Positions 27,601-35,763 of a DNA stretch of 64,000 nucleotides are shown here, in pieces (positions within the stretch are counted from its first letter, which is position 1; every line of letters starts with the position of its first letter). A model generated the notes under the pieces. That model was not told the origin of the DNA. It worked only from the letters and a program-made list of their open reading frames with translations, and ran no database searches. The DNA comes from Parashewanella tropica (lineage in GTDB: Bacteria; Pseudomonadota; Gammaproteobacteria; Enterobacterales; Shewanellaceae): the NCBI RefSeq assembly GCF_004358445.1, contig NZ_CP037951.1:1847501-1911500 (forward strand), read 5' to 3'. Made by a program: the position numbers and the translations under genes.

Positions 27601-29082
27601 TTAAGAGCGCTTTAATACTCTAATGATATATCCAGTAGATGAATCAGCATCTTTTTCAAGAACTAAGAACTGCTCTTTAGAGTCTTTGTTAATAGTTAAA
27701 TCGAAAGAAGCAAGAACAAGACGGCTACTGTTTTGAGATGCAATAGCATAAACCTTGTAGCTGTTGTTGATTAGGTTGATAGATTCATTTTCACCAAAGC
27801 GAACTGTTTTATTCAACTTTGCTGTATCGATGGTTTCATCACTTCTAACAAAATAGAATCGAGCTTGTGAAAAGTCATCACTGTCTACAAGGTTTAGTAG
27901 AGCAAGTTTTTGGTCATACAAGCTAAGAGAACGATCATTTTTAACGATCAGGGTGTTAACTTTGTGATCTTTCTTATCATTTTCACCATTAATTTCATCG
28001 ACGTATAGGAAAATAGTTTTATTACTGTTTTTCTCTAAAGATAGAAGATGGTTTTTAAGAATAGTTTTTTTAGTTCCAGCGTTAGTTATATCAACACCGT
28101 AGTCACCTTTAGCGTGTTTTATACTTTCACTGCGTTTACCTAGCATAAGGTTGGCTACATCAGGCGTGTCATCAACACTTCCAAGGAAAAAATCTACGCT
28201 AGAGTTGTAATCAGGTAGCAAATCAATTTTTTGAATACCGTTATAAACTTTGTACTTAGCTTCAGCATCGTGATCAACATATTCAACAGTTGATGAGCCA
28301 GCTACACGATCCAGAGTTACTGGTGATGAACCTGAACCGGTGTTCTTTCTGATCACCATTACATACTGACTAGTATGCTTATGAGTAACTTTTTCTGATT
28401 GATAAACTACGTCAGTTTTACCAGCTTCAGTAATGTAAAATACGTAATCATCGTATTTTAGTTTTTTACTATCAGATAGACCTTTGTAAGCAACAGTGGC
28501 AACTTTGGTTGCTTCTTTAAAGGTTTCGTTACCTTTAGAAACGTGCAGCTCATAATTATTTGAATTCGAGTACAGGTTTAATGCTCGAATATCAAAAACT
28601 TTGTCTTTCTTGTCTTGATCAGTGTTGATCACATCGATGGTGTATTTTTCAACTTGTGGAGCATCGATGGTGTTGGTCAATACTAGTAATTTAATTTTGC
28701 CTTTTTCAGCTTTAACTTCGCCCTTGTTAAAAAGCTTTAAGTCATCACGCTTTGTGCTGGTTCCATCTTGCCATGCTAGTTCGTAAGTATGCTTACGAAC
28801 AGGGATGTCATGGTTAATACCTGCTTTACTATATTCAACGCCAGAGTATGTTCTTTCGAAATGATCGTCCTTACTAGAATTTGGATTCTCATCGATAGTT
28901 AGAAACACTTCAGGAGCAGTTTCAGAAGCATTATAAAATTTAACATAGCCTTTATCTGTAGCTGGTTTTGATCCGGAACCAGAACCAGAATCGGAGCCAC
29001 ATGCAGATAATCCCAAAATACAGCCTGTTATGAGTACTGATTTTGAAAAAAATTTATTATTGTTTATTTTCGATAAACTCAT
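27601..29082 (-). CDS. Large uncharacterised lipoprotein
   Basis: A 493-residue envelope lipoprotein. The signal peptide ends in lipobox LSAC (Cys28), followed by a GSDSGSGSGS linker. The rest is rich in Lys, Asp and beta-prone stretches and contains short repeats of the form VKFYNAS / ALNLYSNSNNYELHVSK / YKVYNGIQKIDLLPD, suggesting several related beta-sandwich modules like those in DUF4397 proteins. That family link is only an impression. It is transcribed alone, divergently from rmf, with 390 nt between them. The function is unknown. Confidence 0.75.
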   Translation of the reverse strand: MSLSKINNNKFFSKSVLITGCILGLSACGSDSGSGSGSKPATDKGYVKFYNASETAPEVFLTIDENPNSSKDDHFERTYSGVEYSKAGINHDIPVRKHTYELAWQDGTSTKRDDLKLFNKGEVKAEKGKIKLLVLTNTIDAPQVEKYTIDVINTDQDKKDKVFDIRALNLYSNSNNYELHVSKGNETFKEATKVATVAYKGLSDSKKLKYDDYVFYITEAGKTDVVYQSEKVTHKHTSQYVMVIRKNTGSGSSPVTLDRVAGSSTVEYVDHDAEAKYKVYNGIQKIDLLPDYNSSVDFFLGSVDDTPDVANLMLGKRSESIKHAKGDYGVDITNAGTKKTILKNHLLSLEKNSNKTIFLYVDEINGENDKKDHKVNTLIVKNDRSLSLYDQKLALLNLVDSDDFSQARFYFVRSDETIDTAKLNKTVRFGENESINLINNSYKVYAIASQNSSRLVLASFDLTINKDSKEQFLVLEKDADSSTGYIIRVLKRS

Positions 29083-29472
29083 TTTTCACCCATATAATAA
29101 TTTGATATCAGCAACGACACCTTTGTTCGATGCATTAAATGCATACTATCATAAGGTTGCATGAGATATGTTATCCAATATTACTTTTTGTTCTATTTTA
29201 TGAATAAAATTTGAGTTTATTTACTTCATTTTAGAGACGTTCCACGTGCGTAAAATAAAGTGTTGTGTAAAATTTAATCAAAAAATACTTGATTTTAGAT
29301 TTTAAACCCATTATTTCTAAAGTAGCACTGTCAGTCTTTCTCACCTTTCTTTCTCCTATCATGGCGGTGCAGAATAACAACATATACAAGCGCTACTTGG
29401 TATAAAACGTATTTACTTGACTGTATTTAGAGAGTTTTTTACTCCAACAATACAGCTGTGAGGACGAATATT
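29083..29472 (+). other. Divergent intergenic region between lipoprotein gene and rmf
   Basis: 390 nt of AT-rich DNA that must carry the rmf promoter and leader and the lipoprotein promoter. I see the rmf ribosome site GAGGACG at 29460-29466 but no convincing gene, and I could not assign one clear promoter to either side. In E. coli rmf is controlled by ppGpp and CRP. Confidence 0.55.
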
Positions 29473-29649
29473 ATGAAGAGAAGGAAACGAGATAAACTTG
29501 ATCGAGCATTTTCTAAAGGATATCAAGCTGGAATAGGTGGTAAGTCAAAAGAGCAATGCCCTTATATGAGCTTAGAATCTCGAACTCAGTGGTTAGGTGG
29601 TTGGCGAGAAGGGGTAGACGAGCGATTTACTTGCTTACCGATTAAGTAG
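29473..29649 (+). CDS. rmf: Ribosome modulation factor RMF
   Basis: RMF dimerises 70S ribosomes into inactive 100S particles in stationary phase. The 58-residue product aligns with E. coli RMF through KRRKRDKLDRA, GYQAGIGGKSKEQCPY and TQWLGGWREG. The ATG at 29473 is the start that matches the family and has GAGGACG upstream; an extension to 29458 adds only five residues. It converges on fabA with a shared terminator, and the neighbourhood rmf/fabA/ycbZ is the same as in E. coli. Confidence 0.96.
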   Translation: MKRRKRDKLDRAFSKGYQAGIGGKSKEQCPYMSLESRTQWLGGWREGVDERFTCLPIK

Positions 29650-29658
29650 CAGTCAAAA

Positions 29659-29687
29659 TTAAGCCCTCGTTTTCGAGGGCTTTTTTA
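29659..29687 (+). terminator. Rho-independent terminator after rmf, probably shared with fabA
   Basis: Stem AAGCCCTCG/CGAGGGCTT with a TTTT loop, then TTTTTT. It stands between the converging rmf and fabA stops and may act on both strands, though the A-run on the fabA side is short. Confidence 0.9.
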
Positions 29688-29701
29688 TCAAACTCTCAGA
29701 G

Positions 29702-30217
29702 TTAGAAAGTTGATGTATCTTGGAAAATACCCACTTTTAAGTCCGTTGCAGTATAAATTTCACGACCATCGACTTCTAATGTAGCGTCTGCAATACCCAT
29801 AACCAGTTTACGGTTAATTTTACGCTTTATGTTAAGCTTGTAGGTTACTTTCTTAGCTTCAGGAAGTACTTGGCCTGTAAATTTAACTTCACCAACACCA
29901 AGAGCACGCCCTTTGCCTTCTGCACCTTCGTAACCCAAAAAGAAGCCAACAAGTTGCCACATGGCGTCTAGTCCTAAGCAGCCTGGCATTACAGGATCAG
30001 TAACAAAGTGACAATCAAAGAACCAAAGATCTGGATTGATATCCAATTCTGCCACGATTTCTCCTTTGCCAAATTCACCGCCATCACTGTTGATTTTGGT
30101 GATTCGATCAATCATAAGCATATTTTTTACAGGTAATCTTGGAGAGTTTGCTCCAAATAGATCACCATGGCCACAGGCTACTAATTCTTCTTTTGTGAAA
30201 CTGCTTGGCTTAGTCAT
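29702..30217 (-). CDS. fabA: 3-hydroxydecanoyl-ACP dehydratase/isomerase FabA
   Basis: FabA introduces the double bond for unsaturated fatty acids by dehydrating 3-hydroxydecanoyl-ACP and isomerising trans-2 to cis-3-decenoyl-ACP. Catalytic His70 ([12 protein letters not shown]) and Asp84 (LGLDAMWQ) are present at exactly the E. coli positions when translation starts at the ATG at 30217. That gives 171 residues against 172 in E. coli; the longer frame to 30277 would cover the operator. A FabR-like palindrome and a FadR-like site lie 35-72 nt upstream of the start. The Lon-like gene is just upstream on the same strand. Confidence 0.96.
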   Translation of the reverse strand: MTKPSSFTKEELVACGHGDLFGANSPRLPVKNMLMIDRITKINSDGGEFGKGEIVAELDINPDLWFFDCHFVTDPVMPGCLGLDAMWQLVGFFLGYEGAEGKGRALGVGEVKFTGQVLPEAKKVTYKLNIKRKINRKLVMGIADATLEVDGREIYTATDLKVGIFQDTSTF

Positions 30218-30251
30218 TGTTGTTACTATTTTTGCTGAATGTGCTGCAAGG

Positions 30252-30273
30252 TTAGCGAACACGTGTACGCTAA
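30252..30273 (-). promoter_or_regulatory. FabR-like operator of fabA
   Basis: A 22-bp near-perfect palindrome, read on the minus strand as TTAGCGTACAC then GTGTTCGCTAA, with only one mismatched pair. It matches the AGCGTACA-type FabR site I know from the E. coli fabA and fabB promoters and lies at the same place relative to the FadR-like site. FabR represses unsaturated fatty-acid synthesis. Confidence 0.75.
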
Positions 30274-30289
30274 ACAACTCCGATCAGCT
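30273..30289 (-). promoter_or_regulatory. FadR-like site upstream of fabA
   Basis: On the minus strand AGCTGATCGGAGTTGTT closely resembles the FadR activation site of E. coli fabA (AACTGATCGGACTTGTT, from memory). It directly abuts the FabR-like palindrome, as in E. coli. FadR activates fabA in the absence of exogenous fatty acids. Confidence 0.7.
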
Positions 30290-30310
30290 GTGTTTAGACA
30301 AAATATTGCT

Positions 30311-32035
30311 CTAAATCAAACCAAGGCTACCCATGACCCTTTGGAGTAAGGTTCTTTCTTCCTCAAATTCACCAGCTAATTCATCCAATCTAACTTGTAC
30401 TTTTCCGTAAAGAGTTTCAGAAGGAAAGCGATTGTTCTTATCGGCTTCACCTACAGGTGTTTGCATAAGTAGTTCAATCACTTCGTCAACATGGTTAACA
30501 CTGTAGATATGAAAGCGCTTATCCGAAACTGCTTGAATGATTCTAGAAGGAAGGTTTAATTGTAAAACGTTTGAGCTAGGAATTATCACTCCTTGCTCAC
30601 CGGTTAAACCTCGTCGCTCGCAAAGGTTGAAAAATCCACTGATTTTTTCATTCACTCCACCAATGGCTTGGACGTTACCAAATTGATCCAATGCACCCGT
30701 TACAGCAATGCTCTGATTTATGGGTTGCTCACTTACTGCCGATAGCAAGCAACAATATTCAGCTACAGAAGCACTATCACCATCAATTTCTTGGTATGAC
30801 TGTTCGAAAACAATATTGGCATTAAGGTGAAGTGGAGCATCACGGCCAAATATACGATATAGACAAGAGGATAAGATCATCATCCCTTTTGCATGAATAT
30901 TACCGCCTAGCTCAGATTTTCTTTCTATATCAGCGACTTCACCGTCACCGTAATGGGCGGTACATGTGATTCTTGCTGGCTCACCATAACTATAATCACC
31001 TGTATCAATAACAGTAAGGCCATTTACCTGACCTATCATCTCTCCTTTGGTCGGAAGGGTGATAAATTTGTCATCAAAATTTTGTGCGGAATAAACTTCA
31101 GATAGATTGTGACGCTCTTTTTTCAGCTCTATAGCCCTTTCTACACTTTCTTTATTGATTTCTGATTTTGCTTTAACTACAGATGATTGAGCTAACAAGT
31201 GTTTCATTTCTGTCATTGATAGCGATAAACGCTGTTGATGCTCAACTAAAGAAGAAGAGTAGCTGAGTAAAGCTTGATAACCACTTTTGGTTATTGGCTT
31301 AGAGCTTTGATTGAGTTGCTTTAACCATATTAGGTAGTCATGTTCTGAGTGTTTGGTGATGTCTATCTCATGGCTTAATTCGGCTAAAAGCGGGAATAAT
31401 TTGAAAAAGCGATGATCGTTATTTTTTAAATAAGTGTAATAGCTCACTGAGCCTACGAGAACAATTTTAGTAGCTAAAGGTACCTGTTCTAGCGAGTCAC
31501 TTACACGGTAAAAGCCATCGTTAATAATATCCAGTAACAGCTTCCAAAGACCTTCGCGTTCAAGAATTGACTCGATACAAAGATATACCGTGTGGTATTG
31601 AGCTAGCGCACCTGGTTGATAGTTGGCTGTGCCATTTTGAATTTTGGTGGAACCAATTAAATCTGAACGCTTGATAATGCCGCTTAGGTAGCAATGGCTT
31701 TTATTTTTATGTGCAATGACACCCACTTTCTCTTTTGCTGGAGCAGGATACCACTGCAGTTCTATTTCATTACTCTCAGTTTTGCTGGCAGCTAAGAACT
31801 TATCTTGTGGAATATTGATCGTCTGATGCAAGCCGTCAAATAGCATTTCACGTTCAACACCAATAAAGTCTGCAATAAACAAATGCTGGTTGTTTAATCT
31901 ATTACTCATTTGAAAGGTAGATGTAAGCCTTTCTTGTCCTAACAATAAGTGTTGAGATAGGGCGTTGGGTAATTTATCAATATCGATGGGGAAGTTTGGA
32001 GCAAGTTGATTGGTTGTCAGTTTATTTGGCTTCAT
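30311..32035 (-). CDS. ycbZ: Lon-like S16 protease, YcbZ (LonH) type
   Basis: A 574-residue protein with a C-terminal Lon protease domain. The Ser-Lys dyad is Ser421 in DGDSASVAEYC and Lys464 in GGVNEKISGF, 43 residues apart as in Lon. The N-terminal part holds no canonical GxxGxGKT Walker A motif, so the ATPase module appears degenerate or absent, as in E. coli YcbZ. It sits directly upstream of fabA, the conserved E. coli position, and the fabA promoter lies in the gap between them. Substrates are unknown. The length and catalytic motifs are complete, so it is likely active as a peptidase. Confidence 0.85.
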   Translation of the reverse strand: MKPNKLTTNQLAPNFPIDIDKLPNALSQHLLLGQERLTSTFQMSNRLNNQHLFIADFIGVEREMLFDGLHQTINIPQDKFLAASKTESNEIELQWYPAPAKEKVGVIAHKNKSHCYLSGIIKRSDLIGSTKIQNGTANYQPGALAQYHTVYLCIESILEREGLWKLLLDIINDGFYRVSDSLEQVPLATKIVLVGSVSYYTYLKNNDHRFFKLFPLLAELSHEIDITKHSEHDYLIWLKQLNQSSKPITKSGYQALLSYSSSLVEHQQRLSLSMTEMKHLLAQSSVVKAKSEINKESVERAIELKKERHNLSEVYSAQNFDDKFITLPTKGEMIGQVNGLTVIDTGDYSYGEPARITCTAHYGDGEVADIERKSELGGNIHAKGMMILSSCLYRIFGRDAPLHLNANIVFEQSYQEIDGDSASVAEYCCLLSAVSEQPINQSIAVTGALDQFGNVQAIGGVNEKISGFFNLCERRGLTGEQGVIIPSSNVLQLNLPSRIIQAVSDKRFHIYSVNHVDEVIELLMQTPVGEADKNNRFPSETLYGKVQVRLDELAGEFEEERTLLQRVMGSLGLI

Positions 32036-32161
32036 ACTAATGTGCAGCTATCAAAAATTACAAAGATAGTAACATAAATTCATATTTTGAGAGACGAGTG
32101 TTTAATTTCTAGCAATTGTGATGCTTTAGTCACCACTTGAGTTGAAATTATCATTTTTAGG

Positions 32162-32190
32162 TTTACACAAGAGTTAGTTATCACTATTAT
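32162..32190 (+). promoter_or_regulatory. Sigma-70 promoter of tRNA-Ser
   Basis: TTTACA (32162-32167) and TATTAT (32185-32190) are 17 nt apart, followed by a C/G-containing discriminator (TCACCGCG). The -10 ends 11 nt before the mature tRNA 5' end. Confidence 0.7.
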
Positions 32191-32201
32191 TCACCGCGTT
32201 C

Positions 32202-32291
32202 GGAGGGGTGGCAGAGTGGTCGAATGCACCGGTCTTGAAAACCGGCAACGGTTTATCCCGTTCCAGGGTTCAAATCCCTGCTCCTCCGCCA
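32202..32291 (+). tRNA. tRNA-Ser (TGA)
   Basis: A 90-nt class II tRNA with long variable arm and encoded CCA. The acceptor stem GGAGGGG pairs with its 3' strand, the anticodon loop CTTGAAA gives TGA, the variable arm is CAACGGTTTATCCCGTT, and the T arm is CAGGGTTCAAATCCCTG. Confidence 0.97.
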
Positions 32292-32300
32292 TCATTTGGA

Positions 32301-32326
32301 AAAGCCGCTCAATTGAGCGGCTTTTT
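32301..32326 (+). terminator. Rho-independent terminator after tRNA-Ser
   Basis: Stem GCCGCTCAA/TTGAGCGGC preceded by AAAA and followed by TTTTT, 10 nt after the tRNA. It lies just before the converging L-domain gene. Confidence 0.92.
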
Positions 32327-32346
32327 GCTTTCTTAGAGAAGAATTT

Positions 32347-33186
32347 TCATTTCACACAGTTTGAAAAGTAATCTTGACATGCATCTGCATTATTTTCGAC
32401 AACGAAGTTAAATGCATTTTTCTTTAAATAACATAAACCAGAGCATTCCTTCAGGTTAGGGTTATTTTGAAGTATTGTTTCATGCCGATCATTTTTTGTG
32501 TATTTAGCATTACTAAGTGCTGTAATATTAAGAAGTTTACTATTGTTTTGAATGTGAATTTGACCTACTCGTGAAAGGTTGTTTAAACCCTTTATCGTGT
32601 TCAGAGATGCATTATGATATAAGGTTAGCGCAGTAGTTACGCTCTTTAGTTTGTTAAGTTCTTTTATATTATCCAGATTGTCGTTTCTTATAATTGTAAG
32701 AGTACCTACTTGCTTAAGATTATCGAGTCCTTGAAAATCAACAAGGTTGTAATTATCTAACATCTCAAATTCGCCTGAAACATTAGTTAAATTTGAGAGT
32801 CCCGAAAAATTCACGATTCCAGAATTTCCCACCACATAAAAATCTTTGGTGATATGTTCAAGCGCTGCTAAGCCTTTAAAATTTTTTAGATCATACTGAT
32901 TAAGAACATAAAGGGAGCCATCAATGGTTTTTAAATTAGGTAGGTTGGGCAAGTTATGTACATTTTGTTGAACAAAAATAGTGCCATTAAAAGTACTGCA
33001 TTGTGAATATTTGATGGCAAATTCATCAGCATCATTTTGCGAGTTTAAATAATAGATGTTACCCGGATAAACACAGGTTGTTGTCCCATTTTTATTTGGA
33101 ACTATATTCACGTCATTAACTAAAGACGCTTGCGTAACACTTGAAAAAATATAAGTAAGAAAAAACAATAATTTAATTGTTTTCAT
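32347..33186 (-). CDS. Secreted receptor-L-domain-like repeat protein
   Basis: A 279-residue exported protein with signal peptide (KLLFFLTYIFSSVTQA). The body is a run of about 22-24-residue leucine/asparagine-rich repeats of the type LxxIxGSLYVLNQYDLKNFKGL, FSGLSNLTNVSGEFEMLDN, LxxVGTLTIIRNDNLDNI and LxxVTTALTLYHNASLNTI. These look like the receptor L-domain (a right-handed beta-helix fold known from EGF/insulin receptors and fungal Ecm33). Several cysteines lie near the C-terminus (LKECSGLCYLKK, ADACQDYFSNC). It is probably a cell-surface or periplasmic binding protein. It stands alone after tRNA-Ser and is AT-rich, suggesting acquired DNA. Confidence 0.7.
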   Translation of the reverse strand: MKTIKLLFFLTYIFSSVTQASLVNDVNIVPNKNGTTTCVYPGNIYYLNSQNDADEFAIKYSQCSTFNGTIFVQQNVHNLPNLPNLKTIDGSLYVLNQYDLKNFKGLAALEHITKDFYVVGNSGIVNFSGLSNLTNVSGEFEMLDNYNLVDFQGLDNLKQVGTLTIIRNDNLDNIKELNKLKSVTTALTLYHNASLNTIKGLNNLSRVGQIHIQNNSKLLNITALSNAKYTKNDRHETILQNNPNLKECSGLCYLKKNAFNFVVENNADACQDYFSNCVK

Positions 33187-33510
33187 GCGATATCTCTATT
33201 TTTCAACCATGAAGCTAAGTATCTACTATGAAACTATATCAAGCTCAAAGATCTTTTTTTTATATATAATAAGACAAATTAAAGAACTTAGTTTGGATCA
33301 GAAAGATTGCTTTTAAGCCTTTTTAATCAAATTCCTTGGTCTTTCAATTGGTTGAGATCTTGTTTGATTTAAAGTTCAATTTTCCAGTTATATTACTTCC
33401 AGATAGAATTCTCTTACTTCAGCTACGTTTCGAAGGGTAGCTTTCAATTCATTGTTTCTCGAGCATTATTTAAAAGTGACTCAATGAGCTGCCTTATACT
33501 TATCGTAGTT
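33187..33510 (+). other. Non-coding AT-rich region
   Basis: 324 nt between the L-domain gene start and the acetyltransferase stop, both on the minus strand. It includes a T/A-rich tract (33250-33268) and presumably the promoter of the L-domain gene. I see no gene, RNA or clear regulatory motif. Confidence 0.5.
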
Positions 33511-34044
33511 TTAATTGTGGTAATACACGACTTCACCAGCAAAAAAATCATCAGAGTAGTGAATGGTTTTATCGTACTTCAAACCAAGCTTTTTCATTAT
33601 TTTGATGGATGCATGATTTTCAACACTGGCAATAGCACTGAATCTATCAACTTTATTCTGTCTATTTAATGTTTCTTTTATTTGGTTTGCTGCTTCTGTC
33701 GCAATACCTTTCCCCCAGTAACATTGTTTCAATCGCCAACCGATCTCTAAATTTCTGTCTTCACGGGCATCTTCAAAGAATTCCATTGGGCGAATTAAAA
33801 TCCAGCCACAATATTCGTCGCTTTCTTTTAAGGTTACTTTCCACATTCCCCAGCCATGCTCAGGTTCTGTGAATGCCTTAATTTTTGGTATTACAAAATG
33901 ATCAATTTTTTCTCGGCTAGATATCACACCATTGGTTAAATGACGCATTACCTCTGGATCTTGATCGAGTTCCCATAATAAGTCGGCGTCCTTTTCACTC
34001 ATTAATTCAAAACGTAATCTGATTGTGTCATCTATTTTTATCAT
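33511..34044 (-). CDS. GNAT family N-acetyltransferase (RimJ/RimL type)
   Basis: A 177-residue acetyltransferase with the GNAT fold. The N-terminal TIRLRFELMSEKDADLLWELDQDPEVMRHL pattern (in two parts, about residues 8-37) is typical of RimJ/RimL-like enzymes. The acetyl-CoA motif is in EIGWRLKQCYWGKGIATEA, and ASVENHASIKIMKKLGL follows. The substrate cannot be told. Its start overlaps the end of the upstream PfkB kinase gene by 17 bp, so the two are translationally coupled. Confidence 0.85.
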   Translation of the reverse strand: MIKIDDTIRLRFELMSEKDADLLWELDQDPEVMRHLTNGVISSREKIDHFVIPKIKAFTEPEHGWGMWKVTLKESDEYCGWILIRPMEFFEDAREDRNLEIGWRLKQCYWGKGIATEAANQIKETLNRQNKVDRFSAIASVENHASIKIMKKLGLKYDKTIHYSDDFFAGEVVYYHN

Positions 34045-34882
34045 TGTTTTTTAAATAATCCTTTAATTGTTGTCCAGGTATAGAGGTTTCACTGGCTACT
34101 GCACAAGCAGCCCAGTGTGCCGCTTCTTTCATTGAGTCTATGATTGATAAATTTGTGGTTAAACCATGAATTAAACCTGCGGCATAGGCATCGCCAGCGC
34201 CAGTGGCATCAATCACTTTGGTTTTGAACGCTGGCACCCTTTGTTCACCTTTTTCAAAATAAACAGTTGCGCCGTGTTCACCATTAGTGACTACAAAATA
34301 TTTTAAACTGTCACCAGCAATCTGCTTGCCATATTCCCAGCAGGCCAAATGACTCCGCCCTAACATATCGGTTGCAGATGCGATAAGTACGTGACAAGGA
34401 CGGCTACGTTCATCTTTACCTAATTGAGCGACTACTAAGCAGTGATTGAGTGCGCTTTTGCACCAACTGCTTGCGCCTTGAGCGGAGGTATTAATATAAA
34501 GTGCATCCCATTGCGGCCATTCAACAGGTAAGCGAAGTTCAAAAGTAGGGCGGTGAGGGCGGACTATGGTCCGTTCTCCATCAGGAGTAACCATCAAAAT
34601 CAATTCGTTTGTTTGATGTTTGTGTCTGGATATGTAAGTACAGTCAATATCATGCTCTGAAGCTTGATTTATCAACCAGTCTCCTAAATGGTCTTTGCCG
34701 ACTTCACTCATTAAGCTGACTTTATGGCCAGCATAAGCAAGGCTGATCCCAGTGTTTGAACCACCACCACCAAGTCGTTGCCCATGATCTTGATAAAGAA
34801 ATCGACCACCTAGGTGAATAGGTTTGTCTAAATGTAACACACGGTCACAGTTTAAATTGGCAATGAGAAATATTTTAGCCAT
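34028..34882 (-). CDS. PfkB family carbohydrate kinase
   Basis: A 284-residue sugar or nucleoside kinase of the ribokinase/PfkB family. The N-terminal signature GGGGSNTGISLAYAGHKVSL and the C-terminal ATP/catalytic signature DATGAGDAYAAGLIHG (with the base Asp) are both intact. The substrate cannot be decided from sequence. It is slightly shorter than ribokinase (309). It shares an operon with the acetyltransferase gene and is divergent from uvrY. No sugar transporter or regulator is nearby. Confidence 0.85.
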   Translation of the reverse strand: MAKIFLIANLNCDRVLHLDKPIHLGGRFLYQDHGQRLGGGGSNTGISLAYAGHKVSLMSEVGKDHLGDWLINQASEHDIDCTYISRHKHQTNELILMVTPDGERTIVRPHRPTFELRLPVEWPQWDALYINTSAQGASSWCKSALNHCLVVAQLGKDERSRPCHVLIASATDMLGRSHLACWEYGKQIAGDSLKYFVVTNGEHGATVYFEKGEQRVPAFKTKVIDATGAGDAYAAGLIHGLTTNLSIIDSMKEAAHWAACAVASETSIPGQQLKDYLKNNDKNR

Positions 34883-35106
34883 GGATGCTGTCAGTTAAGA
34901 ATAAAGTCCTATAGATGGATAATGACATTTTTGATAGCGTTAGTTAAAGCTGTAAATTAGTATTTTTTCCATAAATTAGAAGTTGAGTTTTCAAGTGCCA
35001 ATATATTAGCCAATTCTAGAGGGTTTCAGGCCAAATTTTACTTTGAATATATTAGCTTATACGCTAAATTGGAATCGCCCCATAATACTTAAAAAGGTGA
35101 TAGACG

Positions 35107-35751
35107 TTGATAAGGGTATATTTGGTCGATGATCATGAAATTGTGCGCACGGGCATTCGTAGGATCTTAGAAGATGAGAAGTCTTTTAAGGTTGTTGGAG
35201 AGGCGCCAGATGGTGAAACAGCTGTTCAATGGGCAAGAAGTAATGAAGCCGATATTATCCTGATGGATATGAATATGCCGGGTATGGGGGGCTTAGAAGC
35301 CACCAAGAAAATTGCTCGCTATCAACCTCATGCACGTATTATTGTGCTAACGATTCAAACAGAAGATCCATTTCCTACCAAAGTTATGCAGGCAGGAGCT
35401 TCAGGTTACCTTACAAAGAACGCTTCACCACCTGAGATGATTAATGCTATTCGACAAGTTGCTCATGGTCAGCGTTATTTATCACCTGAAATTGCGCAAA
35501 AAATGGCGCTTAACCAAGTGACTAATCATGATGAAAACCCATTTTCATCGTTATCAGAACGTGAGCTACAAATCATGATGATGATCACAAATGGTGAAAA
35601 GGTTAATGATATTTCTGAAAGGCTGAATTTAAGCCCTAAGACGGTAAATAGCTACCGTTACCGTTTATTTTCTAAGCTGGATATTAATGGAGATGTTGAG
35701 CTTACACGTCTTGCGATTCGGTATAAAATGTTAGATACCACTCAGTTTTAA
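35107..35751 (+). CDS. uvrY: Response regulator UvrY (GacA/SirA family)
   Basis: Partner of the BarA sensor kinase; it activates csr small RNAs that titrate CsrA. The receiver domain (1-120) has the phosphoacceptor Asp54 (ILMDMNMPGM) with acidic Asp8/Asp9, and Lys104 region GYLTKNA. The LuxR-type helix-turn-helix is at about 145-205 (SLSERELQIMMMI, NLSPKTVNSYRYR). It has a TTG start, with AAGGTGA upstream at 35093-35099. uvrC begins 12 nt after the stop, the conserved arrangement in gammaproteobacteria. Confidence 0.95.
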   Translation: MIRVYLVDDHEIVRTGIRRILEDEKSFKVVGEAPDGETAVQWARSNEADIILMDMNMPGMGGLEATKKIARYQPHARIIVLTIQTEDPFPTKVMQAGASGYLTKNASPPEMINAIRQVAHGQRYLSPEIAQKMALNQVTNHDENPFSSLSERELQIMMMITNGEKVNDISERLNLSPKTVNSYRYRLFSKLDINGDVELTRLAIRYKMLDTTQF

Positions 35752-35763
35752 TGGATTTATGCT

